NCBI GenBank assembly: GCA_964425195.1
Contig: CAYRLG010000010.1
Location: 47,853 to 111,852, forward strand
Direction of reading: 5' to 3'
Source of the DNA: Desulfamplus sp964425195
GTDB lineage: Bacteria; Desulfobacterota; Desulfobacteria; Desulfobacterales; Desulfobacteraceae
DNA: 64,000 nt
The notes beneath the pieces are model-generated. The model ran no database searches, was not told where the DNA came from, and saw only the letters and a program-made list of their open reading frames with translations. Of the stretch, positions 36,142 through 44,177 are shown in pieces. The first letter of the stretch is position 1; each line of letters opens with the position of its first letter. The translations under genes and the position numbers were made by a program.

Positions 36142-36903
36142 ATGGCGGCAAACCAAGAGAATAAAGAAGAAGGTATTAAACTAAATATCCCAGAAAAAAT
36201 TTTGGTTATTGATGATGAAAAAACAACACTTAAAATGTTTAAGCTGTTTTTGGATATTTATGGCTTTGATATTTATACCGCAGAGTCAGGAGAAGAGGGG
36301 CTTGAGCTTTTTGATGCAGAGAGACCCGGAATTGTTTTAACCGATATAAAGATGCCGGGTATGGATGGTATTGAAGTGTTAAAAGAGATAAAAAAACGAG
36401 CTCCTGAAACTGAAGTTATTGTGATAACTGGTCATGGTGATATGGATTTGGCAATTCAGGCTCTTAACCTTAATGCTGCCGATTTTATAAATAAACCTAT
36501 TCAAAGACAGAGTTTGGAACATGGACTGGCAAGAGCACGTGAGCGTTTAAAGATTGCTCGTAACCGTCAAAATGATGTCAATACAACAAGTTATAATGAC
36601 AATTTAATTATCAAAATTCAAGGCAATGTCGGCAGTCAAAATGAACAATATTTAAGGGATGCTTATACTCAAGCGATTCAAGGTGGAGCAAAACGAGTAG
36701 TGTTGCATTTTGACTCAAGTACATCTGTAAATGGAGCTGGGATTGCTATTTTAACTCAGCTTTTGATAGCAAGCGAAAAAGATGGTGTTGAAATTGTTAT
36801 TGCTGGTCTATCGGATAACTTTAAACGGGTATTTGATATTGTTGGATTAAGTCGCATGGTAAGAGTTTATGATACTGTTGAAGATGCTTGTATAAAACAG
36901 TAG
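36142..36903 (+). CDS. Response regulator with receiver and STAS (anti-sigma antagonist-like) domains
   Basis: A 253-residue protein. Residues about 17-135 are a CheY-like receiver (LVIDDEK acidic pocket, phospho-acceptor Asp in TDIKMPGMDG at about 67, Thr in ITGHG, Lys in NKPI). Residues about 155-253 are a STAS domain (NDNLIIKIQG, SSTSVNGAGIAILTQ, FDIVGLSRMVRVYDTVEDA). STAS outputs act by partner switching with anti-sigma factors or kinases rather than by DNA binding. The expected serine of classical SpoIIAA sites may be in the DSSTSVNGAG loop. It lies 85 bp after the kinase gene on the same strand and is its probable partner. The target of the STAS domain is not encoded nearby. Confidence 0.88.
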   Translation: MAANQENKEEGIKLNIPEKILVIDDEKTTLKMFKLFLDIYGFDIYTAESGEEGLELFDAERPGIVLTDIKMPGMDGIEVLKEIKKRAPETEVIVITGHGDMDLAIQALNLNAADFINKPIQRQSLEHGLARARERLKIARNRQNDVNTTSYNDNLIIKIQGNVGSQNEQYLRDAYTQAIQGGAKRVVLHFDSSTSVNGAGIAILTQLLIASEKDGVEIVIAGLSDNFKRVFDIVGLSRMVRVYDTVEDACIKQ

Positions 36904-36951
36904 ATAGGAATAGGGGCAGTTATTTATACTAACTTATATCGCAAGGATATT

Positions 36952-37854
36952 ATGAGAATAGTTACAAGACCTGATTTTGACGGCATAGTTTGTGCTGTGA
37001 TTATTTTGGAGGCTCTAAAGCAAGAGCTTCCTATATTATGGGTAGAACCGGCACAGGTTCAAAACAGTAGTGCAGATATCCAAACTGGAGATATCATGGC
37101 AAATCTTCCTTATGACAAAAGATGCTCTGTGTGGTTTGATCACCATGTATCCAATAGTTTGAATTTGTTAGAAAAAGGGATTGAGGGTAAATTTAAAATA
37201 GCTCCATCTGCTGCAGGGGTGGTATATCAATATTACAAAGATAATGGTATGCTATCCCGTAATTATGATGATCTTATACGAGATACTGATATCATTGATG
37301 CTGCTATGCTTTCAATGGATCAGGTTCTTAGTCCAGAGAGGTATCCTTTTATTTTGCTCTCTATGACAGTTAAAAATCGAGATGAATCTGAGCATATATA
37401 TTGGGAGAGATTAGTAAAATTACTACGTCATAAATCGATTGATGAAATTATTGAAGATCGAGAGGTTAGCAAAAGATGTGAGCAGGTAATTAGAGAGAAT
37501 ATGGTATATGCTGATATTCTCAAAAAATATACCAAAATTTATGGTAATATTTCTGTTACAGATTTTAGAACTTTGGATCGTGCACCTTCAGGAAACCGAT
37601 TTTTAACATACTCTATTTTTCCAGATAGTGTTGCAAGCCTTAAAATAAGATATGATGATCATGATAAAAACACTGTTTTTGTAAGTATTGGCAAAAGTAT
37701 ATTTAATGATGGATTTAATATTAATATAGGACAACTACTTGCTAAGTATGGCGGAGGAGGACATGCCGGAGCCGGAGGGTGTAGTATGAAGGCATCAGAG
37801 GCACAAAAAAATATTAACGAGATCATTGCTATCATGTTAAAAGAGGAAAGTTAG
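36952..37854 (+). CDS. DHH-family phosphoesterase
   Basis: A 300-residue DHH/DHHA1 protein. The metal motifs are visible: DFDG near the N-terminus (a DxDG variant), FDHHVSN at about 63-69, and the C-terminal DHHA1 signature YGGGGHAGAGGCSM. Relatives include nanoRNases/pAp phosphatases and exopolyphosphatase-like enzymes; cyclic-dinucleotide or short-RNA cleavage is possible, but the substrate cannot be fixed. AAGGA lies upstream of the ATG. It follows the receiver-STAS gene by 48 bp and may be in the same operon. Confidence 0.82.
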   Translation: MRIVTRPDFDGIVCAVIILEALKQELPILWVEPAQVQNSSADIQTGDIMANLPYDKRCSVWFDHHVSNSLNLLEKGIEGKFKIAPSAAGVVYQYYKDNGMLSRNYDDLIRDTDIIDAAMLSMDQVLSPERYPFILLSMTVKNRDESEHIYWERLVKLLRHKSIDEIIEDREVSKRCEQVIRENMVYADILKKYTKIYGNISVTDFRTLDRAPSGNRFLTYSIFPDSVASLKIRYDDHDKNTVFVSIGKSIFNDGFNINIGQLLAKYGGGGHAGAGGCSMKASEAQKNINEIIAIMLKEES

Positions 37855-37978
37855 TCAGAAAAATCCATAACAGAAAAATTCATAAATAGATAAAACAAAA
37901 GGTTGGATATAGAGATTTTACACACAAACTTCATACACTGTACATGTCGTAATTTACCTTTAAAAACAACGGTGTATA

Positions 37979-38016
37979 AGTAGGGGCACCAGAACAGGAG
38001 TGCTCTGTCCCCTACT
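37979..38016. repeat. GTAGGGG...CCCCTAC palindromic repeat
   Basis: AGTAGGGG (37979-37986) pairs with CCCCTACT (38009-38016), with a shorter inner stem CAGA...TCTG. No U-tract follows. It lies between convergent genes and resembles the dispersed GTAGGGGC palindromes found in many bacterial genomes; it may also slow transcription from both sides. Confidence 0.55.
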
Positions 38017-38042
38017 ATAATGCAGAGTTTATCAAATATTAG

Positions 38043-39158
38043 TTATGCTTTGTCAACCTCTACTGGCTCAGGCTCATCAACCTCTTTTTCATCATCATCT
38101 GTTGTCTCTTCTGGCTCTGTATCTTCTATAGCGTTATCCTCAATATCTCCAGAATCCTTCTCTTCTACAATACTCTTCTCTTCACCAGCTTCATCTTTTA
38201 CATCATGGTTTTGCTCTGTTTCAAACAGAGCTTTGCCTGTTGATGCTTCAACTTTTGACAAAATCTCAAAAGTCTTATCTTCTGGAAGCCACGTGATATT
38301 TCCAGTACCAATATCATAAATTGCACCAACTACCATTGCATAACCTTTTGCTACAAAATTTCTTGTTACAGGGCTTTGCATAAATAGATCTTCCATAGCA
38401 GTCCATACATTCTCTTCAATAGCAAGGGGAATTAGATCATCTCCTTTAACATCTTGATTAAGCTCCATAACTTTTTTAACAGCAGGTTCAATATTATCGA
38501 TAAGTTTTGGGATATTTCTTTCAAGCTCATGTCCGCCATGACCTTGTAGAGAATGTGTAACAGCAGTTACAGCACCGCACTGTGTATGTCCGAGTACAAC
38601 AACAACAGGAGTATGAACATGGGCAAGTCCGTATTCAATTGAACCTATCTCATCGCCATCACAGACATTACCTGCTACACGTACTGTAAAAATATCCATA
38701 ACTCCTGCATCAAATATAGCCTCTACAGGTACTCTTGAGTCAGAACAACTTAAAACAGTGGCAAAAGCGTGAGATGCCTGACTCTCTGTTGCTGCCAAAA
38801 GTCGTCTTTCTGGATCAAGATTAGGATAGATAGATTCCCCTTTTGCAAACCTTATATTGCCTTGTTTGAGTTTTTCAATCGCATCATCTGGAGATATTTT
38901 TGATTTAAAAGGATTTTCTTCTTTACTTTCATCTTCTTCAGTTATCTCAATAGTAGCATTTTCGTTAAGAGCCTGATTAAGCAAAGTCTCTTTTGCTGTC
39001 TGAGCATCTGGTTCAATAGCCTCTTTATGTGCGGTTGGATCGTCTGCTACACCATGCTCTTTTATCGAATTATCTCCGCTGCTGTTAAGCATAACGATCA
39101 ACACTACCATCAAAATGAGATAACAGATGGTGATGATTTTGTTTGTCTTCTGATTCAC
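38043..39158 (-). CDS. Exported beta-class carbonic anhydrase with acidic tail
   Basis: A 371-residue beta-carbonic anhydrase, which interconverts CO2 and bicarbonate. Zinc ligands are in SCSDSRVP (about 135-142) and GHTQCGAV (about 190-197), with the class-typical AGNVC block between them. The N-terminus (about 8-27, IITICYLILMVVLIVMLNSS) is a signal peptide or membrane anchor, so the enzyme acts in the periplasm, unlike the usual cytosolic enzymes. An N-terminal linker (about 30-90) and a C-terminal extension of about 60 residues are rich in Asp and Glu. It is monocistronic by position, 132 bp downstream of selB. Confidence 0.9.
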   Translation of the reverse strand: MNQKTNKIITICYLILMVVLIVMLNSSGDNSIKEHGVADDPTAHKEAIEPDAQTAKETLLNQALNENATIEITEEDESKEENPFKSKISPDDAIEKLKQGNIRFAKGESIYPNLDPERRLLAATESQASHAFATVLSCSDSRVPVEAIFDAGVMDIFTVRVAGNVCDGDEIGSIEYGLAHVHTPVVVVLGHTQCGAVTAVTHSLQGHGGHELERNIPKLIDNIEPAVKKVMELNQDVKGDDLIPLAIEENVWTAMEDLFMQSPVTRNFVAKGYAMVVGAIYDIGTGNITWLPEDKTFEILSKVEASTGKALFETEQNHDVKDEAGEEKSIVEEKDSGDIEDNAIEDTEPEETTDDDEKEVDEPEPVEVDKA

Positions 39159-39290
39159 TGATTTCTCTCCTGTTTTTTAATGATTGGTTAATAAATAGGT
39201 TTATCTACTTCTGATAACCCTTTTTTGCTGATTTTAAATTTTACGTTATTTAATTACAAGTCAAGCTCTTTTGTAGTTTCTAAAGTTTAA

Positions 39291-41216
39291 TTAGTTTATC
39301 TGTCTTTTTCTTAATTGACGAGTATCTCCAACTCTTATAGTCAAATTTACAGAGTCGAAATATTCAATAAGAGGAATAAGATATTTTCTGGATATACCTG
39401 TCATATCCTTAAACTGAGGAGTTGTGATTTCACCAGTTCTATTCAAAAACTCAATAAGCTGCTTTTCTAAATCAATAACTGCTTTGCAACTAAAATAGAG
39501 GTCATCTTTAGTTTTTATAACCTGTTTTTCATCTATAAGCATCTGCAAAACATCTCTTCCTGTTTTTTGATCTACCTGAAGTTCAGCACAGACATCTCTG
39601 AAAAAAGGTGGCGTAAGAGCTGTCTCTTCATATACCTTAGCTATATTTTTCTTTACAGTCTGAAGATCAATTTTAAGTGCAACCTTGTGTGCGGCAAGTC
39701 TTATGCTGTTTGCCTCCTGCACAATAGCTCCATCTTTGACAAGCCTTGCAACTACAATAGGGAAGAGCTTGGACTCTTTATCTTTAAACGCTCTGAACTT
39801 AGATTTGAGCTCCTCTTTTGACATGTTCTCTTTTAATGGATTCTCTCGATGATACTGCTGAAGTTTTATAACAATCTCCTTAGATAACTTATCAACAACA
39901 TTAGCGTGAACAAAAATACGTTTATCTCTGTCTGTTTGGATAATCTGGCGTGATGCAAGCATCTTTTGAAGAATAGAGTCAAGTCTTTTATCAACAATAC
40001 TTGTCATTATGCGAAGATCATCAAAAGAGATGCCCGAAGCTCCTCCTTGATTTATAAAAAATGAGATACTCTGTTCAGGATCATTACCAACAAGAGCATT
40101 AAGTCCTTGAATAATCTCCTGATTAAATAATCTATGTTTCTTAGGGACAGGGTTCAAGATATACCCTCCACCAACTGTCTTAACAGGAGAGTAGCTTCTG
40201 ATAACAAATCTATCTCCATTCATGCAGCAAACAGGAGTTTCAAGTCTTATCTGGACTGGGGCGGTCTCGCCCGGCATAAGCTCTTCTCTATCTAAAAGTA
40301 TAACATTGCCCATTATTTCGCTGGTTCCTGAATGAAAGCGAACCCTTGTACGTGCTTTGGCAGATTTGGAATTGCTTAGAAGGTAGTGAAGATAGGCATC
40401 AACCATATAGCTCGGTCTTAAGGTGTTGGGGGTGGATAGAATATCTCCTCTATTTACAAGCTCCTTATCTAATCCTTGAAAATTAATTGCAGTCCTTGTT
40501 CCAGCAGATACTGATTCCACACTCTGTCCATGAACTTGAATACCACGGACCTTTGATGTGATAAGAGACGGGAATATCATTATATTTTCGCCAACACTAA
40601 TTTTTCCAGATGCTAAAGTTCCAGTGATGACTGTACCAAATCCTTTCATGGAGAATACTCTATCAACCGGAAGCCTAAAAATTTGGGAATAGGGGCGTTC
40701 GGGTATATCATTGCAGATTTTATCGAGTGTGGTTCTGAATAGATCAAGTCCCTCTCCAGTGGTTGAAGAGAGAGGAACAATCGGAGCGTCCTGAAGAAAT
40801 GTACCGTTGGTAAATCCTTTAATATCCTCTATTGCAAGCTCCATAAGCTCTTCATCAACAAGATCAATTTTGGTCATGGCAATGAATCCATGTTTAATGC
40901 CCATTAGTGAGCATATCTCCATGTGTTCTCGTGTTTGAGGCATCACCCCTTCGTCAGCCGCAATAGTCATAGCAACAAGATCAATACCGCTTGCGCCAGC
41001 CACCATATTTTTAACAAACTTCTCATGCCCTGGCACATCAACAATTCCCACCACATTGCCATCTGAAAGTGTAATAGAGGCAAATCCAAGTTCTATGGTT
41101 ATGCCCCGCTCTTTCTCCTCTTTTAGTCTGTCTGTCTCTATTCCGGTTAATGCCCTGATTAGGCTTGTTTTTCCATGGTCAATATGTCCGGCAGTTCCAA
41201 GAATGATCTGTTTCAA
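39291..41216 (-). CDS. selB: Selenocysteine-specific elongation factor SelB
   Basis: SelB, 641 residues. The EF-Tu-like GTPase half has GTAGHIDHGKTS (G1), DVPGHE (G3) and TKID (G4), with the GITIELGFA switch; the C-terminal half (about 375-641) is a string of winged helices that bind the SECIS RNA. SelB brings Sec-tRNA to in-frame UGA codons and distinguishes them from stops. Its presence shows the organism makes selenoproteins, and a clear target lies 12 kb away (52950-54272). The start is a TTG at 41214-41216 with AAAGGAG 10 bases upstream. The small membrane-protein gene precedes it by 28 bp. No selA, selC or selD is seen in the window. Confidence 0.97.
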   Translation of the reverse strand: MKQIILGTAGHIDHGKTSLIRALTGIETDRLKEEKERGITIELGFASITLSDGNVVGIVDVPGHEKFVKNMVAGASGIDLVAMTIAADEGVMPQTREHMEICSLMGIKHGFIAMTKIDLVDEELMELAIEDIKGFTNGTFLQDAPIVPLSSTTGEGLDLFRTTLDKICNDIPERPYSQIFRLPVDRVFSMKGFGTVITGTLASGKISVGENIMIFPSLITSKVRGIQVHGQSVESVSAGTRTAINFQGLDKELVNRGDILSTPNTLRPSYMVDAYLHYLLSNSKSAKARTRVRFHSGTSEIMGNVILLDREELMPGETAPVQIRLETPVCCMNGDRFVIRSYSPVKTVGGGYILNPVPKKHRLFNQEIIQGLNALVGNDPEQSISFFINQGGASGISFDDLRIMTSIVDKRLDSILQKMLASRQIIQTDRDKRIFVHANVVDKLSKEIVIKLQQYHRENPLKENMSKEELKSKFRAFKDKESKLFPIVVARLVKDGAIVQEANSIRLAAHKVALKIDLQTVKKNIAKVYEETALTPPFFRDVCAELQVDQKTGRDVLQMLIDEKQVIKTKDDLYFSCKAVIDLEKQLIEFLNRTGEITTPQFKDMTGISRKYLIPLIEYFDSVNLTIRVGDTRQLRKRQIN

Positions 41217-41244
41217 CGATCTTTAGCTCCTTTGCGGGTTAGTT

Positions 41245-41418
41245 CTAACTTTTATTTCTGTTTCTAAGTGTGTGCAGCAAATATGAGGCAGCTACAAGTA
41301 GTAACCCCATAACAAGACCGTGTAATATTGACCACTCAGGTCTGAAAATTCTTGTTAGTAATATTCCAAACGCTATTCCAAGAATTAACCTTATTATAAA
41401 TATATAAAAATCGTTCAT
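41245..41418 (-). CDS. Small two-helix membrane protein (57 aa)
   Basis: A 57-residue protein with two hydrophobic helices (about 4-22 and 31-48) separated by TRIFRPEWS and ending in a basic tail LRNRNKS. It has AGGA about 9 bases before its ATG and good coding character, and ends 28 bp upstream of the selB start on the same strand. Resembles small integral membrane proteins of unknown role; no family is recognised. Co-transcription with selB is likely, functional relation unknown. Confidence 0.6.
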   Translation of the reverse strand: MNDFYIFIIRLILGIAFGILLTRIFRPEWSILHGLVMGLLLVAASYLLHTLRNRNKS

Positions 41419-41558
41419 TGTACCGTTTTCCTATGTTGGTAGTTTTTTCTCATTGTTATATTTAGGAAAAAAATAATAAACAAACTTATTTAAGTGGTCA
41501 ATATGATTTTTTGCTATATTTAAACAGGAATAGATAGGTTTGTACCAAAAGTTAGTAT

Positions 41559-42473
41559 TTAACCAATTTTTAGAAGAACAGCTCCAGCAACAATTATGAA
41601 AGAGCTGATAACCCTTTTAGCAGTAATATTTTCTCTGAAAATAAAGAAACCAATTAATATACCAAATAGGGTACTTATCTGGCGAAGCGCAGAGGCATAG
41701 CTCGCCAAAGCCTCTTCAAGTCCAACTCTGAAAGTTATCAATGAAAGCATCATTACAACGCCTCCTGATATTATCACCCATGGATTAGAACGTATCTCAG
41801 TTACTATTCTATTTGTATGTTTCTGCCCAATAATTCTGATAAGATGAAAGATCATCATGTAGAGACTTAAGTGAAATGTATATACAGTTACATTGCCCGT
41901 CATTACCCCCATTTTGTCAGCAACTGCTCCAAAAGAGTAGAAAAATGATGCAGCAAGTGCAAATACAACTCCATGCTCTAACTTTCCTATTAACATAGCT
42001 CTATTTCTTAAATGCCTTCTTGTTTCACCAAAAATACCCTGTAACTCTGGTAAATAGATAAAGTTTCCCGTTTGAATAGTTATAGCACCATATATAATAA
42101 GGAGGATTCCTGAGCCGCCCATAAAACTAACTTTCTCTCCTATAAGAATATAGCTCCAAAAGGCAATGTAAACTGGAGCAGTTGTTGTAAGAGGGTAAAC
42201 TAATGTAAGCTCTCCCTTTTCATAGGCAAGAGCAACAAAATATTGATAAAGAAAAAAGAAAAAACCAGCTATAAGTGCGCTAATAATAGTAGATAGTGTA
42301 AATATCTGTTTGATAGGGTAAAGAAAAATAGTTATAAAGAAAAAACCAATAACAGTGACCAATATCATTAAAAAAACAGCAATTGTTTTATCCTTGCACG
42401 CCTTTAAAACACTATTCCACACAACATGAAAAATGGCACTTATAACAATAAAACAGAACGCATTAATAGTCAT
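41559..42473 (-). CDS. EamA-type DMT permease
   Basis: A 304-residue inner-membrane protein with about nine or ten helices in two EamA-like halves (FHVVWNSVLKACKDK after the first helix, YPLTTTAPVYIAFWSYILIGEK in the middle, ASALRQISTLFGILIGFFIFRE in the second). It belongs to the drug/metabolite transporter superfamily; substrate unknown. It differs enough from the EamA protein at 18.6 kb not to be a recent duplicate. Located upstream of the small membrane-protein gene by 140 bp on the same strand. Confidence 0.85.
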   Translation of the reverse strand: MTINAFCFIVISAIFHVVWNSVLKACKDKTIAVFLMILVTVIGFFFITIFLYPIKQIFTLSTIISALIAGFFFFLYQYFVALAYEKGELTLVYPLTTTAPVYIAFWSYILIGEKVSFMGGSGILLIIYGAITIQTGNFIYLPELQGIFGETRRHLRNRAMLIGKLEHGVVFALAASFFYSFGAVADKMGVMTGNVTVYTFHLSLYMMIFHLIRIIGQKHTNRIVTEIRSNPWVIISGGVVMMLSLITFRVGLEEALASYASALRQISTLFGILIGFFIFRENITAKRVISSFIIVAGAVLLKIG

Positions 42474-42610
42474 AGATATTAGTCCGTATTGTAATAGTTT
42501 ATTTATAATTTAGGGAAAATCATACTTTAATTTTTGCTAAAATGCTTTTTTTATCTATTCAAGTATAAATGTGCTGCATGAATCTCTAATTTAAAATATT
42601 TTTAAACAAG

Positions 42611-42628
42611 CCTCAATTTATGATCTTA
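42611..42628 (-). repeat. Dispersed repeat core shared with 24908-24925
   Basis: The 18 bases TAAGATCATAAATTGAGG read on the minus strand here are identical to the plus strand near 24908-24925, and the flanks are alignable with differences (AGAGA...CA.G.AGC blocks). The copy here lacks the perfect hairpin seen at 24950. It looks like a decayed copy of one dispersed intergenic element. Confidence 0.55.
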
Positions 42629-42739
42629 AGCAGTATAAGATCGCTGGCATTTAACCTTTGCATACTCTATTTAAAAAATAGTGAGAAGAGAACCAAAAAA
42701 TGTAGATACTCAAAATTAGCTTATATCTTAATAAAAATA

Positions 42740-42768
42740 TTGCAATCTATATTTATATTTGATATACC
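42740..42768 (+). promoter_or_regulatory. Putative sigma-70-type promoter of the tRNA operon
   Basis: TTGCAA (42740-42745), a 17-base spacer, then TATACC (42763-42768), ending about 20 bases before the tRNA-His 5' end and followed by GC-containing sequence. Spacing and placement are good; the boxes are imperfect. Confidence 0.45.
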
Positions 42769-42788
42769 GCCAAAGTTATTTTAATTGC

Positions 42789-42865
42789 GGTGGGTGTAGC
42801 TCAGTTGGTAGAGCACCAGGTTGTGGCCCTGGTGGCCGCGGGTTCAAGTCCCGTCACTCACCCCA
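42789..42865 (+). tRNA. tRNA-His (GTG)
   Basis: Complete cloverleaf: acceptor stem GTGGGTG with CACTCAC (one G-U pair), the extra G-1 facing C73 characteristic of tRNA-His, D-arm GCTCAGTTGGTAGAGC, anticodon loop TTGTGGC (anticodon GTG), T-arm GGTTCAAGTCC and an encoded CCA end. It is followed 7 bases later by tRNA-Arg and is likely co-transcribed with it. Confidence 0.97.
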
Positions 42866-42872
42866 TAATAAT

Positions 42873-42949
<77 letters not shown>

Positions 42950-42957
42950 ATGATATC

Positions 42958-42994
42958 AAGGAGTTACAACCATTTGGCTGTAACTCCTTTTTTG
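42958..42994 (+). terminator. Rho-independent terminator of the tRNA operon
   Basis: AAGGAGTTACA (42958-42968) pairs perfectly with TGTAACTCCTT (42979-42989) around a 10-base loop, followed by a run of T. Confidence 0.92.
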
Positions 42995-43026
42995 TTGGTT
43001 GGGTATAGGTTGCGTTTGGTTGCATA

Positions 43027-43242
43027 CTAATTCTCATCATCATCCAAACGATCTACTGCCACTTTATTACCACCTGGTGTAAGGTGTCCATAAATATCAA
43101 CTATAACACTTATATTATGATGTCCGAGCTGATCCCTGATATATGCTAAAGATTCTCCTGATTGAATCAAGATGCTCGCATGAATCACAAGAAACATATA
43201 AAAAAATTTTATGAAACTTGTAGAATAGAATCTACCCCCCAA
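43027..43242 (-). pseudogene. Decayed tyrosine recombinase (integrase) C-terminal fragment
   Basis: The last 45 or so codons read ASILIQSGESLAYIRDQLGH followed by a VDIYGHLTPGGN stretch, a typical phage/ICE integrase tail including the GH box and the catalytic Tyr (DIYGHL). The catalytic HxxR motif that should precede it is missing and the upstream sequence is no longer integrase-like. The rest of the gene is absent. It lies directly beyond tRNA-Arg, pointing back to it, as expected for a scar left by an element that inserted into that tRNA gene. Confidence 0.8.
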
Positions 43243-43306
43243 ATATCAATTTAAAAGTGTCGATATTTTGTTTCAAAATGAAATCAGAGAGGAATGGTTA
43301 TATAAA

Positions 43307-44065
43307 ATGAACAGCAAACTAACAACCCTACTAAACAAAATCGATCAGCTAAAAGCAAAACTCGATGCAGCCCGTCCGTTGTTAAACCGATCCATTCTTG
43401 AAGCTATAGACATTGAATACACTTATGACAGCAACCGTATTGAAGGTAATACCCTTACTCTCCGTGAAACAGATATTGTTATAAACAAGGGATTGACCGT
43501 TGGTGGCAAATCAATGCGGGAGCATCTTGAGGTAAGCAACCACTATGAAGCTATTTTGTATATTCGTGACCTGATAAAAGAGAAAGTCTCAATATCTGAA
43601 AAACTTATAAAAGATATCCATTCTATTATTTTGCGGGGAATTGACAGAGACAATTCAGGTAGATATCGCTCACTACCTGTGGCTATTTCCGGCAGCAGGC
43701 ATGTTCCACCTCAACCTTGGCAGGTTTTGAAACTGATGGAGGAGCTTGTTTTATGGATTCAGAACTATTCTGCAAGCTTGCATCCGGTAATATTTGCGGC
43801 TGAGGTTCATGAACGTATTGCGACAATCCACCCTTTTATTGATGGGAACGGTCGCACTGCAAGGCTTGTCATGAATATGATTCTTCTTCAAAATGGTTAC
43901 ACAATCACCAATATTCCAGGAGATACAGAAAGCCGGATAGCATATTATAATGCTTTGGAAAAATGTAATATTAATGATGACAAGTCAGATTTTTTACTGT
44001 TGATAGCCGGTTATGTCCATAATAGTTTGAAAAAACTGGTTCAACTGTTAGGAGAAGAGTGCTGA
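43307..44065 (+). CDS. Fic-domain protein (predicted AMPylator) with self-inhibitory motif
   Basis: A 252-residue Fic protein from the ATG at 43307; an upstream in-frame TTG at 43268 is less likely. The catalytic motif HPFIDGNGRTAR (about 175-186) is complete, with His and the GNGR phosphate-binding residues. An N-terminal inhibitory helix carries SNRIEGN (about 41-47), matching the (S/T)xxxE(G/N) motif of self-inhibited Fic proteins. Such enzymes transfer AMP or another nucleotide group to protein hydroxyls, some acting as toxins or regulators. It has no signal peptide and no obvious partner gene. Next to an integrase scar, it may be cargo left from a mobile element. Confidence 0.9.
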   Translation: MNSKLTTLLNKIDQLKAKLDAARPLLNRSILEAIDIEYTYDSNRIEGNTLTLRETDIVINKGLTVGGKSMREHLEVSNHYEAILYIRDLIKEKVSISEKLIKDIHSIILRGIDRDNSGRYRSLPVAISGSRHVPPQPWQVLKLMEELVLWIQNYSASLHPVIFAAEVHERIATIHPFIDGNGRTARLVMNMILLQNGYTITNIPGDTESRIAYYNALEKCNINDDKSDFLLLIAGYVHNSLKKLVQLLGEEC

Positions 44066-44147
44066 TGAATCAATTGTTATGTAAATGGTGAAGTTTACAT
44101 CAATCAAGCAAATATGGTATGAGCAATAATTGCCGATAAAGATCCAT

Positions 44148-44177
44148 AATCCTGACTTTTGGGTAAAAGTTAGGATT
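44148..44177. terminator. Bidirectional hairpin between convergent genes
   Basis: AATCCTGACTTTT and AAAAGTTAGGATT pair over 13 positions with one mismatch around GGGT. It sits between the Fic gene and the convergent kinase gene, overlapping the kinase's last codons. Confidence 0.6.

Larger units (their letters stand above)
42474..42788. other. 315-bp intergenic region upstream of the tRNA genes
   Basis: No coding sequence supported. It contains a likely promoter for the tRNA pair (42740-42768) and, at about 42555-42635, a sequence related in inverted orientation to that around 24905-24985, sharing an 18-base identical core (TAAGATCATAAATTGAGG read on the minus strand, 42611-42628). Confidence 0.6.

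Noticed and set aside
43027..43242. Functional small integrase
   Set aside because: Only the C-terminal tail is present; the HxxR catalytic motif is absent and the upstream part is not integrase-like.
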